Shown piece by piece: positions 10,480 to 20,636 of a DNA stretch of 64,000 bases. Below the pieces are notes generated by a model. That model was given only the letters and a program-made list of their open reading frames with translations, was not told the DNA's origin and searched no databases. Source of the DNA: Ailanthus altissimus (lineage: Eukaryota > Streptophyta > Magnoliopsida > Sapindales > Simaroubaceae); the NCBI GenBank assembly GCA_946807835.1, contig OX327683.1, positions 2,299,001 through 2,363,000 on the forward strand. Direction: 5' to 3'. The position numbers and the translations under genes are program-made. Numbering within the stretch: the stretch's first letter is position 1; each line of letters begins with the position of its first letter.

Positions 10480-12612
10480 ATGAGCGGTTGGTTTCGAGAT
10501 CCTAATTCTCATCGTTTAGTAAAAGGTAATTTCAAAACTTCCTTTGATAATTTGTTAGATTCTCCTTCATCTTCTCATTCTTCACCAAGTAACACCATGA
10601 GCGAAAATCAAATTGAGGGACTCATAGACCTAGGGGACAATCAGTCCCAACATAATGACCATAACCGACTTAGGACACTTAAAGACTATATGAACCCTAC
10701 ACGAACCGGTGCACCATCTTGCTTAATTTTTCCACCGGATGCAACGCATTTTAATTTTAAGCCAGGCATTATCCAACTTTTACCCACTTTTCATGGCTTA
10801 GATGCAGAGAACCCTTATCTACATCTAAGAGAATTTGAAGAAGTGTGTAACACGTATAATGATCAAAATTGTAGCATGAACACAATTCGACTTAAGCTTT
10901 TCCCTTTTTCTTTAAAAGATAAAGCTAAAACATGGCTACAAAACCTTAGGCCAGGATCCATTTCTTTATGGGATGAGATGCAACAACAATTCCTGAAAAA
11001 AAAAATTCCCTCCCATAGAACAAATTCTTTCAAAAGACAAATCACCACTTTTGCCCAAAAACCAGGAGAGACCCTTTACCAATGTTGGGAAAGGTATAAA
11101 GAATTACTTAATACCTGTCCCCATCAGGGTTTTGAAACATGGAGAGTAGTCTCAAATTTCTATGAGGGCTTAACACCCCAAGTTAGGCAAATGGTAGAAA
11201 TGATGTGTAATGGAACATTTGAGGAAAAAAACCCAGAAGAGGCAATGAACTATCTTGACTTACTAGCAGAAAATGCTCAAAATTGGGACACTGCTGGTAC
11301 CTGTGAGGCACCTAGCAAAAATCAAACCACTACATCTAATGGGGGTATTTATCATCTTAAGGAAGACCATGACCTTCAAGCCAAATTAGCATCCCTTGCT
11401 AGAAAAGTCGAAACCTTAGAAATGAAAAAGAGTGGTCAAATAAAATCTGTTCAAGAAATTGTGTGTCACATTTGTGAAACCCATGATCACCCTACCAATG
11501 ATTGCCCAACTTTGCCTGCATTTAGGGAATGTCTCCATGAACAAGCCAATGTTTTAAACACGTTCAAACGGTCAAACAATAACCCATATTCACAAAACTA
11601 TAATCCTGGATGGCGAAATCACCCAAATTTTAGTTGGAGGAATGACACTCAAGCACAGGCTTCGCAACCACCTTTCCAACCACGCCAAAACTTTCAAAAT
11701 CATCAAGGTTATGCACCATATGTCCCACCTCCTAGGAAAAATCTTGAAGAAACTTTGCATACATTCATTGAAAAACAAGAGTCTGTTAATTCTCAAAATG
11801 CTCAAACATTTGCTGATTTGAAAGATACTCTTGCTAAATTTGCATCTGCACTGAACATTCATGAGAAAGGAAAATTTCCTTCTCAACCACAGCCAAACCC
11901 CAAAGGACAACATAACTCAAATGCATGTAGTTCAGGAAGTCAACACATGGATCAAGTTAAAGCAGTTATCACTCTTCGGAGTGGTAAAATTGTTGAAAAA
12001 GAAATTCCTGAACCTCATGAGAGCGATGAATCAATCTCTAAAGGCAAGGAAAGTGTTGAACCTACACTTAATAAAGAAAACACCAAACCTTCACCTCCAC
12101 CCCCATTTCCTCATGCATTACGTAATACTAAGAAGATGAATCACAATCCTGAAATTTTTGAAATCTTCAAACAGATAAAAGTTAATATTCCTTTACTGGA
12201 TGCTATTAAACAGGTTCCATCTTATGCAAAATTTTTGAAAGACTTATGCACAGTAAAAAGAAAACTGAATGTGAAAAAGAAAGCATTTTTAGCTGAACAA
12301 GTAAGTGCCATTCTTCAGAACAATAATTCTTTGAAATATAAAGACCCTGGTTGTCCTACAATTTCATGTATTATTGGAAGTCATAAAATTGAACAAGCCT
12401 TACTTGATCTTGGTGCTAGTATGAATTTATTGCTGTATTCAGTTTATCAGCAGCTCAATCTCGGGGAGTTAAAATCAACATCTGTAACTCTTTTACTTGC
12501 TGATAGATTAATAAAAGTACCAAGAGGGACAGTGGAGGATGTCTTAGTTCAAGTTGATAAATTCATATATCCTGTGGATTTTATCGTCTTGGACACAGAA
12601 CCTGTCAAATGA
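10480..12612 (+). CDS. Gag and N-terminal pol (protease) of the gypsy element, ends at a premature TGA
   Basis: The reading frame is open further upstream, but the first ATG is at 10480 (MSGWFRDPNSH), giving 710 codons. Order: Athila-type capsid domain (FHGLDAENPYLHLREFEEVC, KAKTWLQNL), a CCHC zinc knuckle at residues 329-342 (C-x2-C-x4-H-x4-C), a Pro/Asn/Gln-rich linker, and an aspartic protease whose active-site region reads LLDLGASMNLL around residue 643. In relatives gag-pol is a single reading frame. Here it stops at TGA 12610-12612 within the protease and then stays open in the same frame into reverse transcriptase. Gag itself looks intact, so this copy might still supply capsid protein; protease would lack its C-terminal part. 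Confidence 0.9.
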   Translation: MSGWFRDPNSHRLVKGNFKTSFDNLLDSPSSSHSSPSNTMSENQIEGLIDLGDNQSQHNDHNRLRTLKDYMNPTRTGAPSCLIFPPDATHFNFKPGIIQLLPTFHGLDAENPYLHLREFEEVCNTYNDQNCSMNTIRLKLFPFSLKDKAKTWLQNLRPGSISLWDEMQQQFLKKKIPSHRTNSFKRQITTFAQKPGETLYQCWERYKELLNTCPHQGFETWRVVSNFYEGLTPQVRQMVEMMCNGTFEEKNPEEAMNYLDLLAENAQNWDTAGTCEAPSKNQTTTSNGGIYHLKEDHDLQAKLASLARKVETLEMKKSGQIKSVQEIVCHICETHDHPTNDCPTLPAFRECLHEQANVLNTFKRSNNNPYSQNYNPGWRNHPNFSWRNDTQAQASQPPFQPRQNFQNHQGYAPYVPPPRKNLEETLHTFIEKQESVNSQNAQTFADLKDTLAKFASALNIHEKGKFPSQPQPNPKGQHNSNACSSGSQHMDQVKAVITLRSGKIVEKEIPEPHESDESISKGKESVEPTLNKENTKPSPPPPFPHALRNTKKMNHNPEIFEIFKQIKVNIPLLDAIKQVPSYAKFLKDLCTVKRKLNVKKKAFLAEQVSAILQNNNSLKYKDPGCPTISCIIGSHKIEQALLDLGASMNLLLYSVYQQLNLGELKSTSVTLLLADRLIKVPRGTVEDVLVQVDKFIYPVDFIVLDTEPVK

Positions 12613-15600
12613 TGTAATCCGATACCTATTATTTTAGGTCGTCCATTTTTAGCAACTTCTAACGCTTTGATTAATTGCAGGAATAGAGTAATGAAGCTTT
12701 CATTTGGAAACATGACACTTAAACTCAATGTTTTTAATATGTGTAAGCAACCATATGAAGAGGAGGATGAAAGTGAAGAAGGTGACATGATTGAAACGAT
12801 TGTGGAGGATCATATTCAAAAAGGGAGTTCTACCGATCCCTTAGAAATGTGTTTAATAAATTTATTTGAGTCAAATATACAATTAGATCCTGAAATCTCT
12901 GACATATGTTCTTTACTTGACTGTGCACAGGTGATTGAAAATAAAAGATGGAAACTAAAGTTTGAAGAATTGGGAGAAAATGAGGATAAAAAGAACGAAA
13001 TTTCAAAGTTGGAGTTAAAACCTCTGCCTGAAAGACTGAAATATGCATTTCTTGGAGAGAAACAAACTTACCCGGTGGTAATCGCTTCTACACTCACAAG
13101 TGAACAAGAAGATAAGTTGATTGAATTATTGAAAATGCATAAAAATATAATTGGGTGGACTTTAAAAGACATAAATGGTATTAATCCTTTGATTTGCACA
13201 CATAGAATACACCTAGAGGATAATGCCAAAACTTCCCAACAACCTCAAAGGAGATTAAATCCACATATGAAAGAGGTAGTGAGAGCTGAAGTTCTCAAAT
13301 TACTTGAAGTAGGAATTATCTATCCGATCTCAGATAGTAAGTGGGTAAGTCCTACTCAGGTAGTACCAAAAAAATCTGGAATCACAGTCATTGAAAATGA
13401 AAAAGGTGAGTTAATACCAACTCGAGTCTCATCTAGTTGGAGGATGTGCATAGATTATAGAAAATTGAACTTGGCCACTAGAAAAGACCATTTTCCTTTA
13501 CCATTCCTTGATCAGATTATAGAAAGAGTAGCAGGACATCCCTACTATTGCTTTCTAGATGGTTACTCTGGCTATTATCAAATTTCTATAGCACTAGAAG
13601 ACCAAGAAAAGACTACATTCACATGTCCTTTTGGAACCTTTGCTTTTAGAAGAATGCCCTTTGGACTTTGTAATGCCCCAGCAACATTTCAGAGATGTAT
13701 GTTAAGCATTTTTAGTGACATGATTAAGCATTATTTAGAAGTTTTCATGGATGATTTAACTGTGTTTGAAAATTCTTTTGATAATTGTCTTGAAAACTTA
13801 GAAAAGGTCTTAAAAAGATGTGAAGAAAAGAGTCTTGTATTGAACTGGGAAAAATGTCACTACATGGTTACTTCTGGAATTGTTTTGGGACATATAGTAT
13901 CTTCTAAAGGAATTGAAGTGGATAAGGCAAAGTCGAACTCATTACACATTTGCCTCCACCAAAAACAGTCAGAGAAGTCCGATCCTTTTTAGGACATGCT
14001 GGATTCTATAGGAGGTTCATAAAAAACTTTAGTGCTATATCTAAACCTCTTTGTAACCTCTTAGCAAAAGATGTATCATTTAAGTGGACTCAAGAGTGTC
14101 AAAATTCATTTGAAAAATTAATTGGCCTCTTAACATCTACTCCTATCATACAATCTCATGACTGGTCTTTACCTTTTGAGCTCGTGTGTGATGCTAGTGA
14201 CTACGCTGTTGGTGCTGTATTAGGACAAAGAAAGGAAGGTAAATCCTATGTAATTTATTACGCGAGTAGAACTTTAAACAGTGCACAAATGAATTACACA
14301 ACAACTGAAAAAGAACTACTTGCTGTAATATTTGCATTAGACAAATTTCGTTCTTACTTAATTAGTTCTTCAACTATTGTATTTACTGACCATGCTGCTG
14401 TAAGGTACTTAATGTAAAAACAGGATGCAAAACCAAGACTGATTCGATGGATTCTATTACTTCAAGAATTTATTATCACTATCAAGGATAACAAGGGAGC
14501 TGAAAATGTTGTTGCAGATCACTTATCAAGACTCACACCAGATTCATCAACAAAAATAACACCTATTAATGATTCTTTTCCTGATGAATTTTTATTTTCT
14601 ACTGTTACAATGCCCTGGTATGCTAATATTGTTAATTTTCTTGTAACAGGAGAAATGTCACCTCAATGGAATGCTCAAGACAAAAGAAAATTTTTAACGG
14701 AGGTGAGAAAGTTTTATTGGGATGATCCTTATCTCTTTAAATATTGTCGTGATCAAATATTTCGAAGATGCATACCCGACAATGAGGTAAATAAAGTTAT
14801 TGAATTTTGTCATTCTGAAGCATGTGGGGGACATTTCTCATCAAAGAAAACAGCTGCAAAAATCTTACAGTGTGGATTTTATTGACCCACTTTATTTAAA
14901 GATATACATGCATTTTGTATAACTTATGAAAATTGTCAAAAGTTGGGATCAATTTCAAAACGAAACATGATGCCTTTGAACCCCATTCTTGTTATTGAAA
15001 TCTTTGATTGTTGGGGGATAAATTTCATGGGACCATTTCCGTTATCATTTGGATTTACGTATATCTTAGTTGCAGTAGATTATGTCTCAAAATGGATTGA
15101 AGCTATTCCATGTCGACATAATGACCATAAAACAGTCATGAAAATTTTGAAAGAAAATATCTTAAGTCGATTTGGAATCCCTCGAGCCATTATAAGTGAT
15201 GGGGGTAAGCATTTTTGTAATAGATCATTTGAAACATTAGTGAAAAAATATGGTATTACTCATAAAGTTGCCACCCCTTATCATCCTCAGACAAGTGGAC
15301 AAGTTGAATTAGCAAATAGGGAGATAAAACAAATTTTAGAAAAAACTGTAAACCCAAATCGCAAAGATTGGTCTTTAAGACTAAATGATGCACTGTGGGC
15401 TTATAGAACTGCTTTTAAAACTTCATTGGGTATGTCTCCCTATAGGATAGTTTATGGAAAACCTTGTCACTTACCTGTGGAACTTGAGCATAAAGCCTAC
15501 TGGGCTATTAAAACTTTCAATAAAAATCTTGATTCTGTTGGACACATACGTAAATTACAAATAAATGAACTTGAAGAATTGAGAAATGATGCATATGAGA

Positions 15601-15911
15601 ATTCAAAAATTCATAAAGCTAAAATTAAAGCCTTTCATGATAAAAAAATTCAGAGAAAAACATTTGACACTGGTCAGAAGGTTTTGCTTTATAATTTTCG
15701 ACTTCACATATTCCCTGGAAAATTAAGATCAAGATGGAGTGGCCCTTTTATTGTGAAACATGTGTACCCTTATGGAACAATTGACATTGAAAATCCTAGA
15801 AATGGGAATGTGTTTAAGGTAAATGGGCAAAGATTCAAGCCGTTTCTAGAAAATCAAGCTTTTCATGAAGAATTTACGTTCCTGTCGGATCCTTGTTACG
15901 AGACCAATTAA
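12613..15911 (+). pseudogene. Gypsy pol: reverse transcriptase, RNase H, integrase (broken)
   Basis: Continues the gag frame. Reverse transcriptase runs from about 13250 to 13930 with core FMDDL at 13744-13758 (both aspartates present). A single missing base near 13932 shifts the frame. RNase H follows (about 14180-14417; YASRTLN, TEKELLAVIFAL), then stops TAA 14415-14417 and TGA 14883-14885. The integrase zinc region (about 14806-14940) has lost one cysteine ligand (Tyr codon at 14925-14927). In the integrase core the first catalytic aspartate is asparagine (AAT at 15021-15023, WGINFMG); the second (IISDGG) and the glutamate (GQVELANRE) remain. The frame ends at 15911 after a chromodomain-less C-terminal region. 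It cannot make a working polymerase or integrase. Confidence 0.92.
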
Positions 15912-16144
15912 TCTTTGTTTTATATATTTACATATTTATATATATTTATTCTTCTTCTAACATTTTTTTTACTTGCAGGTTAATTTAGTAGTTTTGTTAA
16001 AGTTTTATTTTGCACCCCGGTTAAGCGGCGGATAACGGTACTCCGTGATATTTCAAATCGGTTTTGTCAGTTTCCCATAATTACTGATATCTTCTCTTCT
16101 TCCCCCTTTTCTTATAAAAAAAAATATATGACATTCTAAAAAAT
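15912..16144 (+). other. Non-coding spacer with a candidate 3' splice site after pol
   Basis: A pyrimidine tract followed by TTTACTTGCAG ends at 15978, a good plant 3' splice-site match. Athila-type and related elements express genes downstream of pol from spliced RNA, so this site may serve the ORFs at 16145 and 17029. The donor was not identified. Confidence 0.45.
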
Positions 16145-16672
16145 TTGAAAAAGCGTTTTCCCTCATTGCCTCAAAATTCCTTGAAGAAAATTTACCAAGC
16201 AAGATGTGAAAGATTAAGGTTATTAATGATTATGAATATACCTGTTGATTTAAGTTGGTTAATTGAAGTCAAAGTTAGATTGACAGGTGAATTTTCAGAC
16301 TCATTAATTTCCTACATGCCTGGCTTAGGTAAAAGCTCTTTTTCAAAAAATCGAAGAGCAAAACGATTAAATGTTTGTTACAAGTGTGCACGCACGACTT
16401 GCAACACACGTTGCCGCACTTTAGGAATGGTGTCTATAAATCGTGAAGATAAAATTAGGTTCATTAAGGATGGCCTGAGTAAGGAGTCTTTAGATAATAT
16501 CTTATCGACTCTTGAGACGCATCCTAGTGGATATGTGCATATTGCAATTCATGAATTATGGGACATATTCCTAAAAGAACATGAGCGGTACAGTCTCGGG
16601 AATCTGACTTTAAAAGACCCTGTTTGCCAATTTATAAGAAAATTGGATGGGAAGCCTATCCCCGACCCATAG
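16145..16672 (+). CDS. Unknown retrotransposon ORF between pol and LOG
   Basis: An open frame of up to 175 codons. It opens at a TTG; the first in-frame ATG codons are near 16226-16235 (LLMIMNIPVDL), so the true start is unclear. It may be spliced from an upstream exon through the acceptor at 15978. Visible features: a basic N-terminus, the segment LISYMPGLGKSSFSKNRRAK and a four-cysteine cluster CYKCARTTCNTRC (C-x2-C-x4-C-x3-C) that could bind zinc. The C-terminus reads KDPVCQFIRKLDGKPIPDP. No signal peptide or membrane segment is seen, which argues against the envelope-like protein of classical Athila elements. I do not recognise the family. The frame is intact although pol is riddled with stops. 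Confidence 0.6.
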   Translation: MKKRFPSLPQNSLKKIYQARCERLRLLMIMNIPVDLSWLIEVKVRLTGEFSDSLISYMPGLGKSSFSKNRRAKRLNVCYKCARTTCNTRCRTLGMVSINREDKIRFIKDGLSKESLDNILSTLETHPSGYVHIAIHELWDIFLKEHERYSLGNLTLKDPVCQFIRKLDGKPIPDP

Positions 16673-17028
16673 AGGGCGTTTAAGCCGTTACTGGACGTAA
16701 AATCAGAGGAAGATGTGAGCCACAATCACAACTACTTGTATATATTTACTATAGCTGTTATTTTTAAATGTTTCATTTCAAACTCAAATGTCTTTTCAAT
16801 AATCAACCACCTATAATCCTTTTTGAAAATTTTGCATTTTAAGCCGACAACCCATGTGACTTTTCCAGCTAACAAATTAAAAATTGGTAAAAGGTATTGA
16901 ATCTTGTATTTCAAGCCAATAGTCATGTGATTTAACTTTGCAATACCTTTGGCTCTATAAATACATTGCATTATTTCTGCATCTTTGTACAAACTTAAAA
17001 TCATTCAAGAGAGAGGGTGAGTGTAATC
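16673..17028 (+). promoter_or_regulatory. Spacer with a TATA box upstream of the captured LOG copy
   Basis: A non-coding stretch ends in GGCTCTATAAATACATTG (TATAAATA at 16956-16963), 73 bases before the ATG at 17029, followed by a purine-rich leader (AGAGAGAGGGTGAG). This resembles a plant core promoter and 5' leader. It may be an internal promoter for the LOG copy, brought along with it or acquired by chance; only the sequence pattern supports it. Confidence 0.45.
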
Positions 17029-17682
17029 ATGAAAGGATCATCAACTCGTAAATTCACAAAAATTTGTGTCTTTTGTGGATCCAGCCCTGGAAAAACTAGT
17101 GAGTTTATAGAAGCAGCAGAAACCCTTGGTAAGATGTTAGCTGAGCGTAATATTCATTTAGTATATGGGGGAGGTAGTCTTGGATTAATGGGACGTGTGG
17201 CAACCGCTACACAAAATAATGGCAGTCGAGTTTTGGGTATCATACCAAAAGCTCTAGCTGTTGGAGACATTGTAGGAAAAACAATTGGGGATGAGTTACA
17301 GGTATCATCAATGCATGAACGAATTTCTTTTATGCTTCGTAATGCTGATGCCTTCATAGCTCTACCTGGAGGTTTCGGAACATTGGAGGAAATTTTTCAA
17401 ATTGTCTCATGGGCACAATTGCAAATCCATAAAAAAACCCATTGGTTTGTTAAACGTTGATGGTTTTTATAATGGGTTGTTATCTTTTCTTGACTATGCG
17501 GTGGAAAAACAATTCGTCTCATCTGCAGCACGACAGATCCTCATTTCTGCTTCAACTGTTGATCAGTTACTCGATGAACTACAAGCTTTTACACCTCTAT
17601 CTGATCCAACAATGAGTCAGATAGATTGGTATACTGATAACAGTGAAAAGAAACGCATGATAGATTTGACGCTTCGTCTGTA
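17029..17682 (+). pseudogene. Captured LOG-type cytokinin riboside 5'-monophosphate phosphoribohydrolase (one frameshift)
   Basis: LOG enzymes release active cytokinin bases from nucleotide precursors in the cytosol or nucleus. From ATG 17029 the product shows the full Rossmann-like fold signature: KICVFCGSSPGKT, LVYGGGSLGLMG, VLGIIPKAL, the MHER arginine, and the hallmark PGGFGTLEE with its catalytic glutamate. The family-typical NVDGFYNGLLSFLD lies in the other frame: the coding sequence shifts by one base at an A7 run near 17430, then stays open to the stop at 17682, about the usual length (215-220 residues). The run RKAEM typical of canonical LOGs after MH is RISFM here. Plant LOG genes have several introns; this copy has none, so it probably came from mRNA. 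It lies inside the gypsy element, between pol and the polypurine tract. Confidence 0.92.
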
Positions 17683-19068
17683 GCCTATCTATTTCTATGT
17701 ATTTTTAAGCTTTTTTGTGTGGCTTGTTTTATTTTGTTGTAGGTTTAATTTTCAATAAAAGATGTTTCAGGTGATATCTTCTATATTTTATTCTTTCTAT
17801 ATTTTGACATTGAGGACAATGTCTCAATCTGGTTGGGGGGAGGATAGTTGATATATAATGTTAGTGTTAATTATTTTATTTTGTTGTTGTTATCACTTTG
17901 TTATGTAAAAAAAAAAAATTATCATGAATGGCGTGAGTAAAATGTTCATTTATGTATTCTTGAGACGCATTCTAGTTCTAGAATGGCAAAGTAAATAGTA
18001 CATTATAAACTTTTGAAACACATTCTAATTGGTTTATTTTTAATGCATTTTATGTATAATTGTTTGTTGCTTAAGTTTTTGGTAACTCTTGCGTAAATAA
18101 ATTTGCTTTACTATCGATGTATGATTTCAAAATTGTTTAGTTTAAATCACTTTCTCTATTTAGGTTACTAAAGAATAACTTCTGAAATTATTTCTTGAGA
18201 ACAATACTAAGTCTTGTGGTAAGATGGATGATTCAATATATATAGCCAAAAGAATTTCCATGTTTAAGTATACATATTATTTTCTAAACTCACATATCTT
18301 TTGTGAGTGAGTGGAGAGGTTTGAGATAACAGCTTACGAACTTTCATTGATCCTTTGAAATGGTTAATTTTTATTTGGAATGACATTATTTAGGATGATG
18401 AATGATTTGGTTGCTTAGCTGAAGGATAAAAAAAAAAATTGGAAAAGTATTATGGTGATAAATTGCTCTTATGTTGTAATGATTCCTTATGTCTTTCAAA
18501 AAAAAATGAGTAAAAAAAAAAATTTAAAAAAAAAGAAAGAAAGAAAAGAAGTCAATTCAGTTCAATAAAGTCTTCATTCAATTTTAGAAGACTAAAGTCA
18601 TTAGGAAGCAATCTTATCACCGAATTCTATATTCGTAAGATTCGCATTAAATAATTAAAGTCTTGAAGCTGGCATTTGACAATAATGGTTTGACTCTAAA
18701 TATTTGATTTTTCTATCTTTGGATCAATGTTAGTTTGTCTGTATGTCCTTAAATGTAACTTTTTCTTGAGCGATTATCTGTTTTCCAACTCCATGAGTGA
18801 AATCCTAAGTCATTAAACAAGTTATTCACCTGTAAGGATATGGAGTTGAGGCTTTTACTTGGAATATTTTTAAGGCTATATATATGTTGTGGTTTGTGGT
18901 AAGAAGGCTTTGGCTTAATTCACACATACCCAAAAATATTTTTGGAAGTTATGATTGAAATAACCTTTATAGCGATTGTGATTTTAAAACTGACGTTTTG
19001 TTTGAAATACTTAGGTAGTGTTCAAATTTTATTTATGATCGAATTGCTAGGGACTAGCAATAAGCCAG
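17683..19068 (+). other. Long non-coding 3' region of the gypsy element
   Basis: About 1.4 kb without a coding frame. An AATAAA signal lies at 17754-17759, just after the LOG stop. At about 17812-17845 there is GACATTGAGGACAATG followed by GGTTGGGGGGAGGA, which resembles the sequence preceding the 3' LTR in many Athila/Tat elements, a second polypurine-like tract. At 18490-18550 there is an A-rich stretch ending in GAAAGAAAGAAAAGAAG. Confidence 0.6.
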
Positions 19069-19078
19069 TTGGGGGGTG
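19069..19078 (+). other. Polypurine tract
   Basis: TTGGGGGGTG immediately before the TG of the 3' LTR; primes plus-strand DNA synthesis in retroelements. Confidence 0.85.
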
Positions 19079-20516
19079 TGATGAACACTTGAAATTACAC
19101 ATTTAATAAGAGTTTTACATGATTGTTTTGTATTACTAGTGTATTTAATTTTCTTAACTTAAGTATGTTTACAATATTGTACTTAATTATCTTATAACTG
19201 TTTTGTGGCAGGTTCGGTAAAATGGGCATAACTTTTTACCTAAAGATCCAATTGAGGTGATTCTTAATCCTGTGCAGAGCTGACTCAATGGGCTAACATA
19301 TTGTATTTCACAAAGTATTGGACATTCGAGTGTTTAGAGGGTGAAAATTGGCCTAGAACATAATTAATCTGCAGTACAGGCCCAGTTTGAACAGTTATCA
19401 GTATTTGGCCCATAACTATAGAAATACGTATCTAATACGTATGAGATCACTCAATTTGGAAAGATAAGAGACTTATCTACAACTTTTATGTTTTGAGTGA
19501 CAGCTAATTCGGATCACATCAATTCCAAATTGGATAATCAAGTGGGTGCCCAAGTGATAATGAATGCAAATTATTTTGCCACCATTCTTGACTTTCATCA
19601 ACCAAGTGGTTCCCTCCAAATTTGTCTCGATTTATCCATGTTTTTCTATAAATAGGTGGCTTGTTTATGCCTAAAGAATGTAATTAGAAAGTTAGAATTT
19701 AGTTCAAAATACTTTTCCTTTGTATCCATTTTCTTGTACTATTATTTCTCTTGTTTACTATTAAGTCATGTTATTTCTTCTTCCATTTCTTTTCTTTTCA
19801 TTTAGTTTTATTATGTCCAAATAATTTTGTTTAAGCTAAGGTGAAAGGGTGAAGCTTTTGGCAAGGTAATAAGATATGTTTAATATTTATTCATGAATTT
19901 AATGCTTCATTTTTAAGTTATGCAAATTTATATATGATGTATTTATTTTGTTTGTAGAATTAATACCATTTCTTCTAAAGTGGTGATTTTTGATTTATTA
20001 TTGACAAACTTAATACTTGGCACAATAAATTCTTGAAACCATTTATAAGATTTGGTTTATATAACATTTCTTGTAAAGTGGGAGTCTTAATTTATTGTAG
20101 ACAAATATAAAGATTGGCATAATAAATACTTGAACCCATTTATAAGATTTGGTGTATAATAATTGAAAGAAATAAATACTAATCAATATATAAATGATAA
20201 TGAACTTTAATTGCTATATTTTTCGGTTGAAACCTCATTTGTGTGAGGATTCTAATTGAGTTATAAAAAAATAAAAAGTTAAATATATTCTTACTTCTTA
20301 TGCCAAGAGTGAATCATCGTAACCTTAGCTTTTTATTTGAATTGGTTAATTGAAATAATATTTACAAACATCTTATACTGCATTAATTATCTTTAAAGTG
20401 TTTATAATTTGTAATTTTAATTCTACTTCCCTGTGGATCGACCCCGTTCTCATCGGGTTATTTATTACTTCGACAATCTTGCACTTGGGAATAACTTCTA
20501 TATTCTGGACGTGTCA
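19079..20516 (+). repeat. 3' LTR of the gypsy element
   Basis: 1438 bp, beginning TGATGAACACTTG and ending ACGTGTCA. By eye it differs from the 5' LTR at about 12 positions, all substitutions. Followed by GATTC (20517-20521), the second half of the target-site duplication. Confidence 0.95.
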
Positions 20517-20631
20517 GATTCCTATGTTGAATTAAAGTTTGAAATTTTAAGTAATATTATTTATGAGTGCATATTATTGAATGAATGTAAATACTGTCAT
20601 ATGTCGAATCTTTTGGGTCTGGGGCGTGACA

Positions 20632-20636
20632 CCATT
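20632..20636. repeat. Target-site duplication CCATT, right
   Basis: Follows the GTGACA end of family-X solo LTR copy 1 and matches 5812-5816. Confidence 0.85.

Larger units (their letters stand above)
8491..20516 (+). mobile_element. Athila-like Ty3/gypsy retrotransposon carrying a LOG gene copy
   Basis: A 12,026 bp element in family-X solo LTR copy 1, with TSD GATTC on both sides. Order: 5' LTR 8491-9928, primer-binding site 9935-9952, leader with hairpin repeats, gag, protease, reverse transcriptase, RNase H, integrase, an extra ORF (16145-16672), an intronless LOG copy (17029-17682), a long non-coding stretch, polypurine tract 19069-19078 and 3' LTR 19079-20516. Both LTRs are 1438 bp and differ at about 12 sites by eye (about 99.2% identical), so insertion is recent. 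The gag sequence (FHGLDAENPYLHLREFEEVC) and the primer-site sequence are typical of the Athila/Tat branch. The pol gene has three stops, one frameshift and altered catalytic residues, so this copy cannot move by itself. Confidence 0.95.
5817..20631 (+). mobile_element. Solo LTR, family X copy 1 (split by a gypsy element)
   Basis: Starts TGTGGTAACTAGTATCC and ends GGTCTGGGGCGTGACA, with 5 bp TSD CCATT on both sides. Without the 12,026 bp gypsy insert and its duplicated GATTC it is about 2784 bp, and it aligns along its length with the copy at 22662-25410. No internal retroviral region, primer site or polypurine tract belongs to it, so it is a solo LTR left by recombination between LTRs. Orientation is inferred: near the left end the plus strand has a TATAAATACC-like box (about 6030) followed by AAACCCTAATTC and a GA-rich leader, the usual layout of large plant gypsy LTRs. 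It was inserted into the LINE. Confidence 0.85.

Noticed and set aside
17017..17028. An upstream start of the LOG copy at GTG 17017
   Set aside because: GTG is not a normal plant start; the ATG at 17029 has a good leader and gives the usual LOG N-terminus.
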